64,000 nucleotides of DNA. Origin: Hedera helix (Eukaryota; Streptophyta; Magnoliopsida; Apiales; Araliaceae). Positions 14,717 through 24,445 of this stretch are shown piece by piece (position 1 is the first letter of the stretch; each line of letters begins with the position of its first letter). The notes under the pieces are model-generated. The model was not told the origin of the DNA and did no database searches. It saw nothing but the letters and a program-made list of their open reading frames with translations. The DNA is taken from assembly GCA_947179155.2 (NCBI GenBank), contig OX359275.1:389501-453500 (forward strand), given 5' to 3'. A program made the position numbers and the translations under genes.

Positions 14717-15954
14717 GATCCATTGACAATATTGTAAAAATAGAATTATCCTTACAACAGATCTCAACCGTCTAGGCTGAGATCTAACGGCTAATATAGC
14801 CTTTGTCCGCAGTATAATATTCAGGTATCCGCAGTATTATACTACGGACGAGAGATATTGTCCAAAATGCTCCCACCATACATGTAATACACTAATACTG
14901 CGGATGGAGAAGGCTAGGCCTTACTCGAGGAAACGACGACGTTTTGAAATTTCGCTGTCATGCAGTATTATACTGCGGACGGGGTAATTACCCTCCGCAA
15001 TATAATACTGCGGACGCTAGTTTAATTACAAAGCTGCATTCGTCATTGTTCATAGCAATCATTTTGGATCTTATCTCAATTTCACTGTAGCGATTTGAGT
15101 AGTTATAATTAACGCTATCAAATTTTCTATTTCTTCTTGCAAATAACATGAATCTGCAACGTTGTAATACAAAATAAATAGAATAAGCATGTGGAATGAA
15201 AATTTCAAAACGTCATCATTCACTCGAGTAAGACCTAACTTTCACCTTTAGCAGTATAATACTGCGTACGATGAGTGTATTACATGTATGGTGAGGTCAT
15301 TTTGGACAATATCCATCATCCGCAATATAATACTACAGATATCTAGATATTATACCGCGGACAAGAGCTATATAAGACGTCAGATCTCAGCCTAGATGGC
15401 TGAGATATGTTGTAAGGATAATTTTATTTTTACGACGTTGTCAATTGATCGGTCCTATATATATATATATATATATATACTGCAGTTTCTATAACACTGT
15501 ATCTAATCTATTTGACAAAAATGGGATTGGACAGAACCAACTAGTTAGCCTAATTTGGGGAACTAATCACGGGGTAAATAGAAAACCAAAAGCAACTAAC
15601 CTTGTGATGAGGGCATGGTCGAATGTCTCCAAGGTACGTGGAAAGCAGTAGGTCTCAATAGGTTGTGGCAACGCTTATAAGTTCAAACTCCAATTCAGTG
15701 AAATAATAATAATAATAATAATAAATAAATAAATAAATAAATACATAAAATCATGATTTATCAGTGAATAGAAAATAAAACGGCACAGGAATTATTGATT
15801 GAGATGATATACTCTTCAAAGAAAATGCCACGAACCTAAATTGAAACAATATAAATTGAAAATGCTTTTGTTCGTTTGTTTTTTCCCATTACAGGACAGA
15901 GGGAGTTTATACAGCTAAATTAGAAAAATAATAATAATAATAATAATAATAATA

Positions 15955-15992
<38 letters not shown>

Positions 15993-16094
15993 CTCCTACG
16001 TACGTACCGATGTCGAAGAAGGTTTTGAAGCTGCAGACGTGGTAAAAGATGCAGCAGGAGGAGGACCGACTGCGACTGAAATTGCGCAAACCAT
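2059..16094 (-). CDS. FKBP19: FKBP-type peptidyl-prolyl isomerase FKBP19, thylakoid lumen
   Basis: Nine coding exons on the minus strand join in phase to about 243 codons: 16004-16094, 14348-14497, 4014-4099, 3861-3911, 3234-3314, 3107-3151, 2732-2787, 2225-2300 and 2059-2154 (TGA at 2059-2061). The start region is rich in Ser/Ala/Pro, like a plastid transit peptide. Exon 2 carries a twin-arginine motif (DRREVVMSS), a hydrophobic stretch and AVA before SEFAD, as in a Tat-routed lumen protein. The FKBP fold follows, with VVDWDGYTIGYYGRIFEAR, VIPAFEEAVAGMSLGGIRR and IIVPPELGYPEN. Arabidopsis FKBP19 as I remember it matches closely and has about 256 residues. Lumen FKBPs fold or chaperone photosynthetic proteins; many lack strong isomerase activity. 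The exon 1/2 junction is ambiguous by a few bases (tandem GTACGT donors, two AG acceptors). Intron 2 is about 10.2 kb and full of transposons. Confidence 0.88.
4640..5120. repeat. CTAGGCG-rich degenerate repeat in FKBP19 intron 2
   Basis: The motif CCTAGGCG or its variants recur at about 4677, 4700, 4712 and 5057, in a stretch with G/C content unlike its surroundings and with later 'CATCTAGACC' and 'GACTAAGCGG' segments. Motifs of this sort occur in short non-autonomous plant transposons. I could not define termini or a target duplication. Confidence 0.3.
5783..5920. mobile_element. 138-bp foldback MITE in FKBP19 intron 2
   Basis: The first 35 bases (TGATATTTCCACAGGG onward) match the reverse complement of the last 35 bases with a few mismatches. 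Inside, GTCGCTATAGACC and its inverse pair again, so the whole element can fold into one hairpin. No clear target duplication was seen, so the superfamily is open. Confidence 0.65.
6509..6736. mobile_element. Stowaway-like MITE, left part (split by Copia element)
   Basis: It begins TACTCCCACCGTTCCAAAA, a typical Stowaway-like terminal inverted repeat. The matching inverted end is not nearby but at 13592-13630, beyond the Copia element, so the MITE was present first and was interrupted. Confidence 0.7.
6737..7196 (+). repeat. 5' LTR of Copia element
   Basis: 460 bp, ends AAATCCTACA. Preceded by target duplication ACTTT at 6732-6736. It contains a TATAAAAAG box near 6897-6905, as expected for an LTR promoter. 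Confidence 0.92.
7197..8430 (+). other. Copia 5' leader region
   Basis: Non-coding stretch between the 5' LTR and gag. It contains one GC-rich island (about 7585-7735) in otherwise AT-rich DNA. A 116-codon ORF at 7368-7718 spans the island but shows no gag or other family motif. Confidence 0.5.
8431..9337 (+). pseudogene. Copia gag (nucleocapsid) remnant
   Basis: ATG at 8431 opens a gag-like reading interrupted within a few codons. Fragments typical of plant Copia gag follow: NNYDMWNHKVRMILEEQEVE (about 8488), DIRHHLELEVERL (about 8988), then a zinc knuckle around 9206-9245. The knuckle reads CYNYGKAGHFAREC, so the second Cys of CX2CX4HX4C is replaced by Tyr. Stops and frame changes separate the pieces. 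It cannot give a working gag protein. Confidence 0.85.
9338..11771 (+). pseudogene. Copia pol remnant (PR-INT-RT-RH)
   Basis: Fragments run in Copia order. Protease: a DSGTTDHIA-like site near 9345. GAG-pre-integrase: WHARYGHVGQDRM near 9726, then CEHCLVG. Integrase core: HSDICNPMNVKERYG and MIDDYT near 9960, then GVAERRN near 10191. Reverse transcriptase: RLVAKGYTQEEGIDYEKTFS near 10440 and RSIYGLKQASKQW near 10682. The catalytic YVDD is damaged to YVDI near 10830. RNase H: SDTSW near 11325, interrupted by 24 G residues, then GYIFLLHGG. Integrase sequence jumps abruptly to the start of RT near 10270, so an internal deletion is likely. Terminal stop at about 11769-11771. Confidence 0.9.
11772..13126 (+). 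other. Copia 3' non-coding region with repeated small hairpins
   Basis: About 1.35 kb between pol and the 3' LTR with no credible ORF. Around 12040-12440 several short motifs of the type CGCTT-loop-AGCGAG recur. It ends in a purine-rich tract before the 3' LTR. Confidence 0.6.
13127..13586 (+). repeat. 3' LTR of Copia element
   Basis: 460 bp, starts TGTTGGATC, ends CCTACA, followed by target duplication ACTTT (13587-13591). Confidence 0.92.
13587..13630. mobile_element. Stowaway-like MITE, right part (split by Copia element)
   Basis: It starts with the duplicated target ACTTT (13587-13591) and runs through TCAATAATCTTATAATTTGG to about 13630. Its reverse complement matches the left end at 6509-6551. 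It completes the MITE broken by the Copia insertion. Confidence 0.65.
13631..14347. other. Remainder of FKBP19 intron 2
   Basis: Intron sequence between the split MITE and exon 2. A pyrimidine-rich tract (about 13900-14060) reads like a 5' leader on the plus strand, but no coding exon follows. A 65-codon ORF at 13953-14150 looks like low-complexity reading of this tract. Confidence 0.4.
14652..14714. repeat. (TA)n microsatellite, left flank of foldback element
   Basis: About 60 bases of uninterrupted TA dinucleotides. A second shorter TA run lies at 15456-15479, on the other side of the foldback element. Confidence 0.95.
14713..15455. mobile_element. Long foldback element in a TA microsatellite (Micron-like MITE)
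   Basis: About 743 bp in FKBP19 intron 1. The left end (CCGATCCATTGACAATATTG onward) pairs with the right end (15380-15455 reversed). The match extends inward for some 200 bases per arm, including a TTACTCGAG-type segment on both arms. Within the arms a palindrome close to CCGCAGTATTATACTGCGG recurs at least seven times. TA repeats flank both sides, suggesting insertion into a TA microsatellite as in the rice Micron family. No ORF for a transposase is present, so it is non-autonomous. Confidence 0.8.
15706..15744. repeat. (AAT)n/(AAAT)n microsatellite
   Basis: AAT trinucleotides passing into AAAT tetranucleotides within FKBP19 intron 1. Confidence 0.9.
15927..15991. repeat. Self-complementary (AAT)n(ATT)n microsatellite
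   Basis: AAT units are followed directly by ATT units, making a perfect inverted repeat able to form a hairpin. It ends about 12 bases from the FKBP19 exon 1 splice donor at 16003, on the intron side. Confidence 0.92.
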
Positions 16095-17485
16095 TAACTT
16101 GGCTAAACAAACTTATGCTCAACAAATTCAAATACCCCTCCTCCTTGTAGGATGTAGTGGAAAAGAAGTGCGCTTCGCTTCGCGTCGCGGGAAGATAACG
16201 GCCTCAGCTTTTGTTGGTCGACTGATGTCCTCCTCTAACCCTCTCTCGCTCACGAGGGTATAATTGTCTTTTTACTATATTAAATTAAAATTTTACTAAG
16301 ACATCTTATTAGTAGTAGTATTATAAATTTAAAAAGGATATTCTTATAAACATGACTAAAAAAGTATTTATTATTTTATCACAAAATAATATTATTATTA
16401 TAACCGATAAAAGTATTTATTTTATCAATGGAGGAAAAACTTGAAAAAAGAGAGAGGTGGGAGAATCACATATTTAATACTCCAATAAAAGATAAAAATG
16501 AAGACGAGAGGCCAAAAATTGTTTGGCCAGTACTTCCTTCAGAGTCACCCCAAAGCTAGCAAACTCCATCGACGCTTAGAGATAATTTGGCAAACTCCTT
16601 TGGTGCTTTTAGTTTTAAGATAATTTGTGAGAGTGAGCTGGCTAGCGGTGGCGATGATGCGCAGTCGTGCTGTGCTGGTTAACGTCAGCAAGATGGAAGA
16701 AGAAGATGCATGATGCTAGCTGGCTTACCCAGGTTTTCCCCTAAATTTATTTTCTGCTTCCTTACCTGGTTCTTATTTTCTCTTTATTTATTACGTAATG
16801 CTTAATCCTCCTCACATCTCATTAGTTTAATTTTACAATTTTAAAATATATGTTTTCTTTTCCACAATCCTTTTGAGATGCCATGCACGCATTGTCATCA
16901 CCAAGTGTAGTTTCTATATTCCAACCATATTGCGTTCTATTAATAGTCAAACTAGCCCAACATTTTTTGTGAGATTTCGTTAAATAGGTGAGTTCAAAGA
17001 ATGAGGGAAGAGATACAAGTGTAAATTAAACCCCAATGTAATGACCGCTTATTTTCACATGACGATGAACTCATGAACAGGGTCCATTTTTAGTTTATAC
17101 CAAATATTTTGACACCAAAGAAAAAAAACATTTAACCTAATTTAAGTTGGGCTTGGTTAGCATTTTATAGCCATTTATAGTGCTTAAATGACCAAAAAAT
17201 GAACAGTGCTCAAGAATTTTTAGTCAATCTGAGGCCACACAGATACCAACGTACCCCCCTTCACTCACCACCCTTGCAGGCCTCTAATGTGTGTGATCGT
17301 TCCGTGTTCACGGGCAGCAAACATTCACCAAAAGAGGCACGGAAAAATAAAAATCCCAACAACAAATCCATTCATTGTATATATATATCATCCAATTACT
17401 GTATACTCGCAAACACTTTTACAGCAGGATTGGAAAAATCCCAATCGCTTTATTAAGTCATCACGCACCAAAACAAAACACAGGC
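16095..17485. other. FKBP19 promoter region and 3' flank of the transaldolase gene
   Basis: No gene. 16095-16600 would hold the FKBP19 5' UTR and promoter (minus strand), including a short GC-rich stretch at about 16165-16205. 17300-17485 probably is the transaldolase 3' UTR. ORFs of 69-85 codons here lack any family signature. Confidence 0.45.
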
Positions 17486-20400
17486 TCACAGGCTGACTAG
17501 TTTGAGAGAGTTCGCCTTCTCTTGCAGACTATCAAGCAGGCTGTCAAAACTCTTCTTGAAAGAATCCACTCCTTCAAGTTCAAGCTGAGAGCCAACAAAG
17601 TTCCAGTCAATCCCCAGCTTTTCAAGGGCACTATAAATGCCTTCAGCTTCAGATACATTCAAATCAATTGTCCTTGCAACAGCACCATGGTCAATAAATG
17701 CTTGCAGAGCTTGGTCAGGCATGGTTGAAACCTGAAATATATAAATAAACAAATATGCATCAGGGAATTTATTTTAAGATTTATGAGATAATGCACTTCG
17801 TGATGTGTTGGAAGGTTAAAGAATGGAGGAGTCCTTGGGGGGGGACCGGATTTTACATTTGAGATGAGATGAGTATAAAACATTTGATGTCTTTCACAAG
17901 ATATAATAGACAAGGTATATATAAAATAAGGTGGTGCACCGTGTCAGGTCCAATTAGAGGAGCAACATATAGAGTGTCAGGGTAGGCCGGATTCTTGACG
18001 CTGGTTGAGGCCCACAGTAATCTCTGCTTCTTGGCACCTTTCTTTACCAGAGCCTCCCATCTTGGACCAGAGAATTTCTTTTGGTAGAGTTGGTATGCCA
18101 GAGCTGCTTGAGCATTTGCAGCCTAAAACAGTAAAATGGCCCGCAACAAGCATATATAAGTTCTTAGGTAATCCTCCAAAAGTTAGCAACAATGTTATGC
18201 ATTCTACTTGCCTTTCCTCGAAGATCAAGAGCCTCTGGAGTTCCAATCTTCTCAAGCATCTTGTCAACAAGTGTGTCTACGCGACTAACAAAAAAGGAAG
18301 CTACACTTGTAACTCTAGACAGGTCATTCAGCCCAGATGCCTCAAGGCCATCCAAGTAAGCATCAATGACTGCTTCATATCTAGGAATGGAGAATATGAG
18401 CTGTACATGTAAATAGAAATAAACAGACAATTAGAAGAGAGTGAACAAAGCAGCAACCAAGAACTATATGAAGCCATACGTTGATGAGAAACATATGGGT
18501 CTTTGCCTCTTTGGTTTTTCAATAAATCAGATCCACACTATTCATTATTCACTACTGATGGCAAATGCCAAACGGTGCAGCTTATTTACTGGAGTTTGTG
18601 GGATCAGAACTTCGTGATGCAACCCTCAAGGGGTTTGGGAAGAAGCTGAGACAAGAGGTCGAATAGCACATAGATGTCAATTAAAAGAATTAGGCTACGT
18701 CACACACCAGTAACCTTTTTTTCTAAGGTTTAAAAGAAAATTTTCCAATCTTTTCATAAACTGTAAAACGTAGAGAAATAGAGAACAATATTTCTATATT
18801 TTACAACTTCCAGACTCGACTAAGACTTTTGTAGCCTTTAAACCATAGCCTCATTCTTAACAATACACTGTGGAGTGCAAGAGGGCTTTTCCATACAGTA
18901 AATTTTTCATTAATTGACAACCAAGCCAAAACCCAGAATGTTAGATTGCAAACTCCATTATATGTATTGAGTAGTGAATATAACAGCTTAAGATATTTAG
19001 GCAAAGCATTAGCAATGTATTGTTACCCAAAGTAAAAATAATACTAATACTAAATAGATTGTCATTTGTCATAAATAACAAACTAATGAATATCTTCACT
19101 TAAGGATGCAAAGAATCAACTTACCGTTACATTGACACTAATCCCAAGTGAAATCACTTTTTCTATTGAAGGAACACACTCTGCTGTAGCTGGAATTTTT
19201 ATGTAAACATTGGAACGATCTACCACTCTGTGAAGCCATTTGGCAGCCTCTACCGTCCCTTCAGTATCATCAGCTAGTCTGGGTGAAACTTCAACAGAAA
19301 CATAACCATCACCTCCATCTGTCTGATCATAAATTGGCTCAAAAAGTTTGCATGCATCTTGAATATCCTTCACAACAAGTTCCCAGTATGCACTTTCAAT
19401 ATCTTTTCCTGCTTGTACAAGTTCGCTGCAAAAATGACATCATTAGCAGTAAGATATAATCCAGAGCTAGGTGGCACATCTAAGCTTAAAGCAATCGACA
19501 AAAAATGCACATCTAAGCTTTCGAGTTTTGACCTACAAAATAAATAAAAAGCAAAAACTAACCTCCAGAGAACAGAGCTTGCCTAACAAGCAGTTAGCCT
19601 CATTCTAAACATATCAGGTGATCAGGTCTCAACAGCAAAGCCTTGGGATCAAACCTTTTTCACTTTATATTATCATATATTATAACCAACAAAAATGCTA
19701 AACAGTTTTATTTATCATGTACACGTTAATGACCCTCTTCACTTGGCACATAGTTTATGAACGGGGAGTTCTTGACCAAGAAGTTAAGTACTCTTCTTGA
19801 TAGACATAATTTTCATGCATATATTCTCCCTATTTTTGACCTTTTATAATATTAATTTAATTTAATTAATGATTTTTTACTTTGTTTTGTAGAATATAAT
19901 ATTTTATTTTAATACCAAAAGACCAAAATCTTAGTGATCAAGAAATATTTAATGCTCTATATCATGGAAGGAAAAAGCCAAGTTGATTCATACGAAAGAA
20001 AGTTGATATGTACAAGTAAAAGAGAAAGAAAAAAAAAGGAGGTGGAACTAGCTTGGAGGTGAAGGAATTTTTCACCAATAAATATAGAAGGAGCAAGAGA
20101 TTTTGGGGGATTAATTTTTTAAAAAGTTAGTTTTACAAGTAGGAGTAGTAGTCGAATTACAATACTTTTTGTTGCTTTCCATTGTATGCTCACCAAAGGG
20201 ACTAAAAAGGAAGTTTGTATTTTATTTGTATTGTATGTTGAATATTACGCTTCTTTGATTTATAGAAACAAGTTTTTTCAATTCTTTATATTCTTATTAT
20301 TTAATTTAATGAAATTAGTAGTAGATATTTTATTTGTTTTCATGTTGATTTCTATTGTTAGCTAAATTATCCAATCTAGAATGTCGATTAATCTTTCTCT

Positions 20401-23400
20401 TATATTGTTAGTGTTTGAATGAATTAATGGTTCCGTCTTCATGTTTTATTATTAGAATATGCTTAGTTATTATGATTTTTAAATGGATAAAGAGGTTTTA
20501 ATAGATTATTATTAACATATGAGTTTTTCATAGTCTATGTCTGCTCGAGAGATTTTGATGGATTATTGTTAATCTTTAAATCTTCATAGTTTATGTTTGC
20601 CCAAGTTAATTATAAAAATCACTAAATTAAATATAAAAAACGGAGATCAACGTTATAATTAATTAGATATGAACTTTTTAATTGATTTATTTTCCGAACC
20701 TTGTATACTTAACTAGTCACATAGTTTGAGTTATAAAAAGAAGATGAGGGATTAATTGTTATGCGTGTTGCATGATGGATCCGAATTACTAGATTGTTTT
20801 TTATTATTAGTTTAAATATTGTTTTACTCTTCTTTTAATTTAGTTATCTTATTCATCTTAATATCAAATTGACCTCAAATACAAACTAAGAATCTCAAAA
20901 TAATAAATTAGTCTCTACGAATTCGACTTGTACTTGCTCAAATGTTCAATTTGACATTGTGCGCTTATAGTTATTAAAATTTACAAATCAATTCTCATTA
21001 AGTAGTCATTTATGAAATATGGACCATAGAGTTATAAATATAATGGTAACTAGCCCTGGGCCCATGTGAAGCACGAGCTTGTTTCTTAAAAATTATATTA
21101 AATTAATTCTCTAACAATTAATAATGGTGAGAAATTAACAAAAATAGCACAAAAAAGTTCATAAAAAAAAAAAAAGATTTACGTAGATTAATTTCAGTTA
21201 GTCAACTCTCACAACATTAAGGGAAAAAAATAAGATGGTGAATTGGATATTGGTCCCTTCTAATGCCTATATGTTTTTTTACAGATCTATAGAAATTATA
21301 TATAGTATACATCTATAATCTTTACTAATTTTTGAAAAGTAGCGCAAATTAAATTTTATATGTTATAGAAATACAACAAGGATGAAGAAGAATAATTAAC
21401 ACATAAATATTGATCAATCAATATTATTAAATTTCAAATAGTGCCAACAAATATTAGAAGTATGATAAAAACCATATGTATAGAAGTTTCAATAGGGTAA
21501 TTAAGAGTAATTATAGCTGCACGAAGGTTTCGATAGTTATAACTTTAACAGGAAGATGAGGGTTCATTATTAATTTTGTATTTAATTCTTAGCTTTGTAT
21601 TTGTATAACTAATTCATACTTTAATGATAAGTGACTCAGTGTAATAAAAGCTCAACTCAGAACACAGTTCGAATCAACTCACAGATCTCTCTGTGGTTAA
21701 TTGTATATAGTATAAATAGATTAAGTCATACTGAATAATTATTGCAATTATACATGGAATATGGCCATTTAAAGTCGGAACATCACAACATAGAAACAAC
21801 ACCACTTGCATTAATTAAAAAGGGATGGAGAGGCCTATCAAATTTATCATGCCAGTGCAAGAAAGAGATTTTCTCATACCTCTAAAATATGTTTACATAC
21901 TGACCTTTAATTAGAGTTTCATACCTTGAAAATATGCTTGCATACGTATCAACCTTTAATTAAAATTTAGAGTATATAACGACACTACTTGTCAAAAGAA
22001 ATTAGATATCACATCACTACTTATACAAGAAACTACATATCACAGTCTAACCTTCTTAACTATTTAGCTGCCTCAAATCTAGTGTTACATGGAACATGGT
22101 TTCAATTTATAGAACATGTACATAGGCTAAAACTTAGTACACATGTTCCCTTACGGCTACCTTGTTACGACTTCACCCCAGTTGAAGACCCCACCGTGGT
22201 ATGCGCCAATAAGACCACCAAAAGCCTTTGTGGCATTAGTGGTACACAGAAGTCATGTGTGATCATTGGTCCGATGCTTCGGGCAGCAAAATGAAGTCTT
22301 CAAAACCCCATAACATAATAAAGTCTATCTCTATATGATTGTTTAAAATTAGAAACTTTTTTCAGAAATACAATAAAACTAAGTTTCATAGAAGATATTT
22401 AGTTGAATCAACAAGTAAATTGTTCTATAAATAATTTAGAATAAATGTGTTGTATAAGAATATTGATATTTATGCAACTACAAGTAAACCAACAAAAATA
22501 TATATATTGGCACGCTAAATTTAGAGTATTGGCACGTAAGAGTACCGCATTTAAGAATGGAAGTACCAATATGTGATTCGCTATATCAATAAGAGTATCT
22601 AGTAACTCTACTTAAATAATGTTTGAGAATAAAGTTGTGACTAAATGACACTAAATGCAATCTACACTACCTAATCCTGCAACACTATCTCGTGTTTTTG
22701 AAAAGTCTTCAATTTTGTTTACCTTGATTTGCATTGCACAGTTCACCAAAGCAGTGCTCCATGTCAACCACCTCCCCCTCCCTCCTTCCCCCACCCCTAC
22801 GTACAACTCTTTAAGTATTGTAAAGGATATCATACATCATGCAACTCACTCTAATTATCACAGAGGAATATGATTATTATACCTGAATTGTTCATTGTAC
22901 GCATTTGAAGTTGATATAGCTTTCTGGAAAATCTGCAATCATATGTGTGAAATTATAAGGAAAAGAGAAATTAAGTAGAAGCGCTTGTAACAAAAGGAGC
23001 TAGTTGTTTTTGCTCTTAGAAGAGTTTTAATCAAGAAAAAAAGTTTCTACCGCTGGGTTGCTGGTAACACCTCTGACACCACTTGCAATCAGTGGAAGAA
23101 GGTCCGAAACAGGACGACAGAGGTTATCATACCATGGACTCTGTCCTTGCTTTTCATAAAGGTCATGAAGAACTGTTCTCTTAGCATTACTTCCATTTCC
23201 AGTGAGTTGGGAGCATCTAACACTGATAAAATAAAATAAAATAAAATAAAATAACTAACAAAATGTGCAAACTTCAAGAATATTAGAAGATTGTGAGGCA
23301 CAGCTACATCATAATAATTTACAAAATATATTACTAATATAATTTTTCTTTTCTTTTTCTTTTTTCTTGAACCGTAATGTCATTGAGCGGCTGAATTCAT

Positions 23401-24445
23401 TAAGAGCTGGCGATCTATGTGAAGTATCAGAGCATCATTCTCGAGTTGAAATCAACAACACTGAGTCAACTACCATAGATGAAATCAAATCCTAGCAATC
23501 ACAATTAGTTTTACAGTTTCTTATCACCAGGTGAAGCCTTTAAAATCATATTATATTTGTTGGGGAGGGGGGAAGAAGAAAATATTATGTCATAGGCTTA
23601 ATTGTAAGATGCAAATTATAAGAAAAAATAAAAACAGAATCTACCATGAAAATGATGAAGTAGCTGATATGCAAATGTGAGTTGTAGGCACAAACTCAGT
23701 ATTATACAAAACTTTACAGACATATCAGGTTAACAAGTAGTATTCAGTATTCAGAAAACCAAATTATATTTGAAATTGGGGACGGACTTATTGTGCCGAT
23801 TTAGGTATTTATTGAAAGCAAAATTAACTACGAAACAGATAATTGTGTTAAGAAGTACAGATAGTCAGATTGCCCCTAAAAAAATATCTTTGACTAGTTG
23901 TAAATTAAATTATTATTTTCCTCTATTTTATCTTCTTTCTAATGTTGTCATAATTGAAGGATTAGGTATTAATAACAGTAACCAAAATTAAAACTAAGGC
24001 CATGCTATAAGATTTAAAAAAAGGAATTAAGGACACCATCTCTCCATCTATCTATCTATCTATGTATCTATTAAGATCAAGAGACTTTGCATGCACTGAC
24101 ATAGAGTTGAAGCAAAGGCAAACCTAAAATCAATTAAAGCCTAAAAATCGGAATAATTAGACACGATGTAAATAGGTGGGTCTGAAATCCATAAAATCAA
24201 AAAAATCATTTAAGAAAATTGAACACAACAACAACAACAAAGTTTACAGATAAAACTTACACCAAGGATCCTTTGAAAGGATGGGTGCTGCGAACAAGTA
24301 AGTTAGAGGATGAAAGTTGGAAAGCAGTTTTGGTTGTGGTACGAAAATCGATTATACATTTCGGGTGGTGCCTTGATAATTTAGGGCTAAAAGATGCGAA
24401 TGAGTAGGTAGTGTTTGGAGTAGGAAGCTTGGAAATGGAAGACAT
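17486..24445 (-). CDS. TRA2: Transaldolase, plastid
   Basis: Seven exons: 24261-24445, 23051-23222, 22883-22932, 19125-19425, 18212-18400, 17940-18122 and 17486-17731. They give 1326 nt, 441 residues plus stop; all phases agree. The enzyme moves a dihydroxyacetone unit between sedoheptulose 7-phosphate/glyceraldehyde 3-phosphate and erythrose 4-phosphate/fructose 6-phosphate in the pentose phosphate pathway. Residues 1-63 are a Ser/Thr-rich transit peptide, followed by VVRCSQLTG. The family motif GVTSNPAIFQKAI sits at the exon 2/3 junction and the Schiff-base lysine is in NVYIKIPAT (about Lys212). GSLVV, KLFEPIYDQ, SVASFFVSRVDTL and ASTSVKNPAYPDTLYVAP match Arabidopsis TRA2 closely. Intron 5 uses a GC donor (GCAAGT, 18206-18211). 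Intron 3 (19426-22882) is long and holds a Helitron and mitochondrial rDNA. The gene appears intact. Confidence 0.95.
19426..21049. other. Transaldolase intron 3, proximal part
   Basis: AT-rich intron DNA without a recognised element or gene. Confidence 0.5.
21050..21720 (-). mobile_element. Small non-autonomous Helitron in transaldolase intron 3
   Basis: Read on the minus strand it begins TCTATTTATACTATATAC at 21720 and ends CATGGGCCCAGGGCTAG at 21050. The base before TC is A and the base after CTAG is T, the A/T insertion site of Helitrons. A short GGGCCC palindrome lies a few bases inside the 3' end, less convincing than a usual Helitron hairpin. About 671 bp, no ORF. Confidence 0.5.
22145..22290 (-). 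pseudogene. rrn18: Nuclear copy of mitochondrial 18S rRNA 3' end (NUMT)
   Basis: The plus strand reads TACGGCTACCTTGTTACGAC, the reverse complement of the conserved 3' end of bacterial-type small-subunit rRNA. The following sequence (CTTCACCCCAGTTGAAGACC, then CCGTGGTATGCGCCAATAAG) fits plant mitochondrial rrn18 as I remember it and does not fit plastid 16S. It is about 146 bp, sits in an intron of the transaldolase gene and is a dead insertion. Confidence 0.85.

Noticed and set aside
18005..18412. 135-codon plus-strand ORF
   Set aside because: It crosses transaldolase exons 5 and 6 and the intron between them on the opposite strand.
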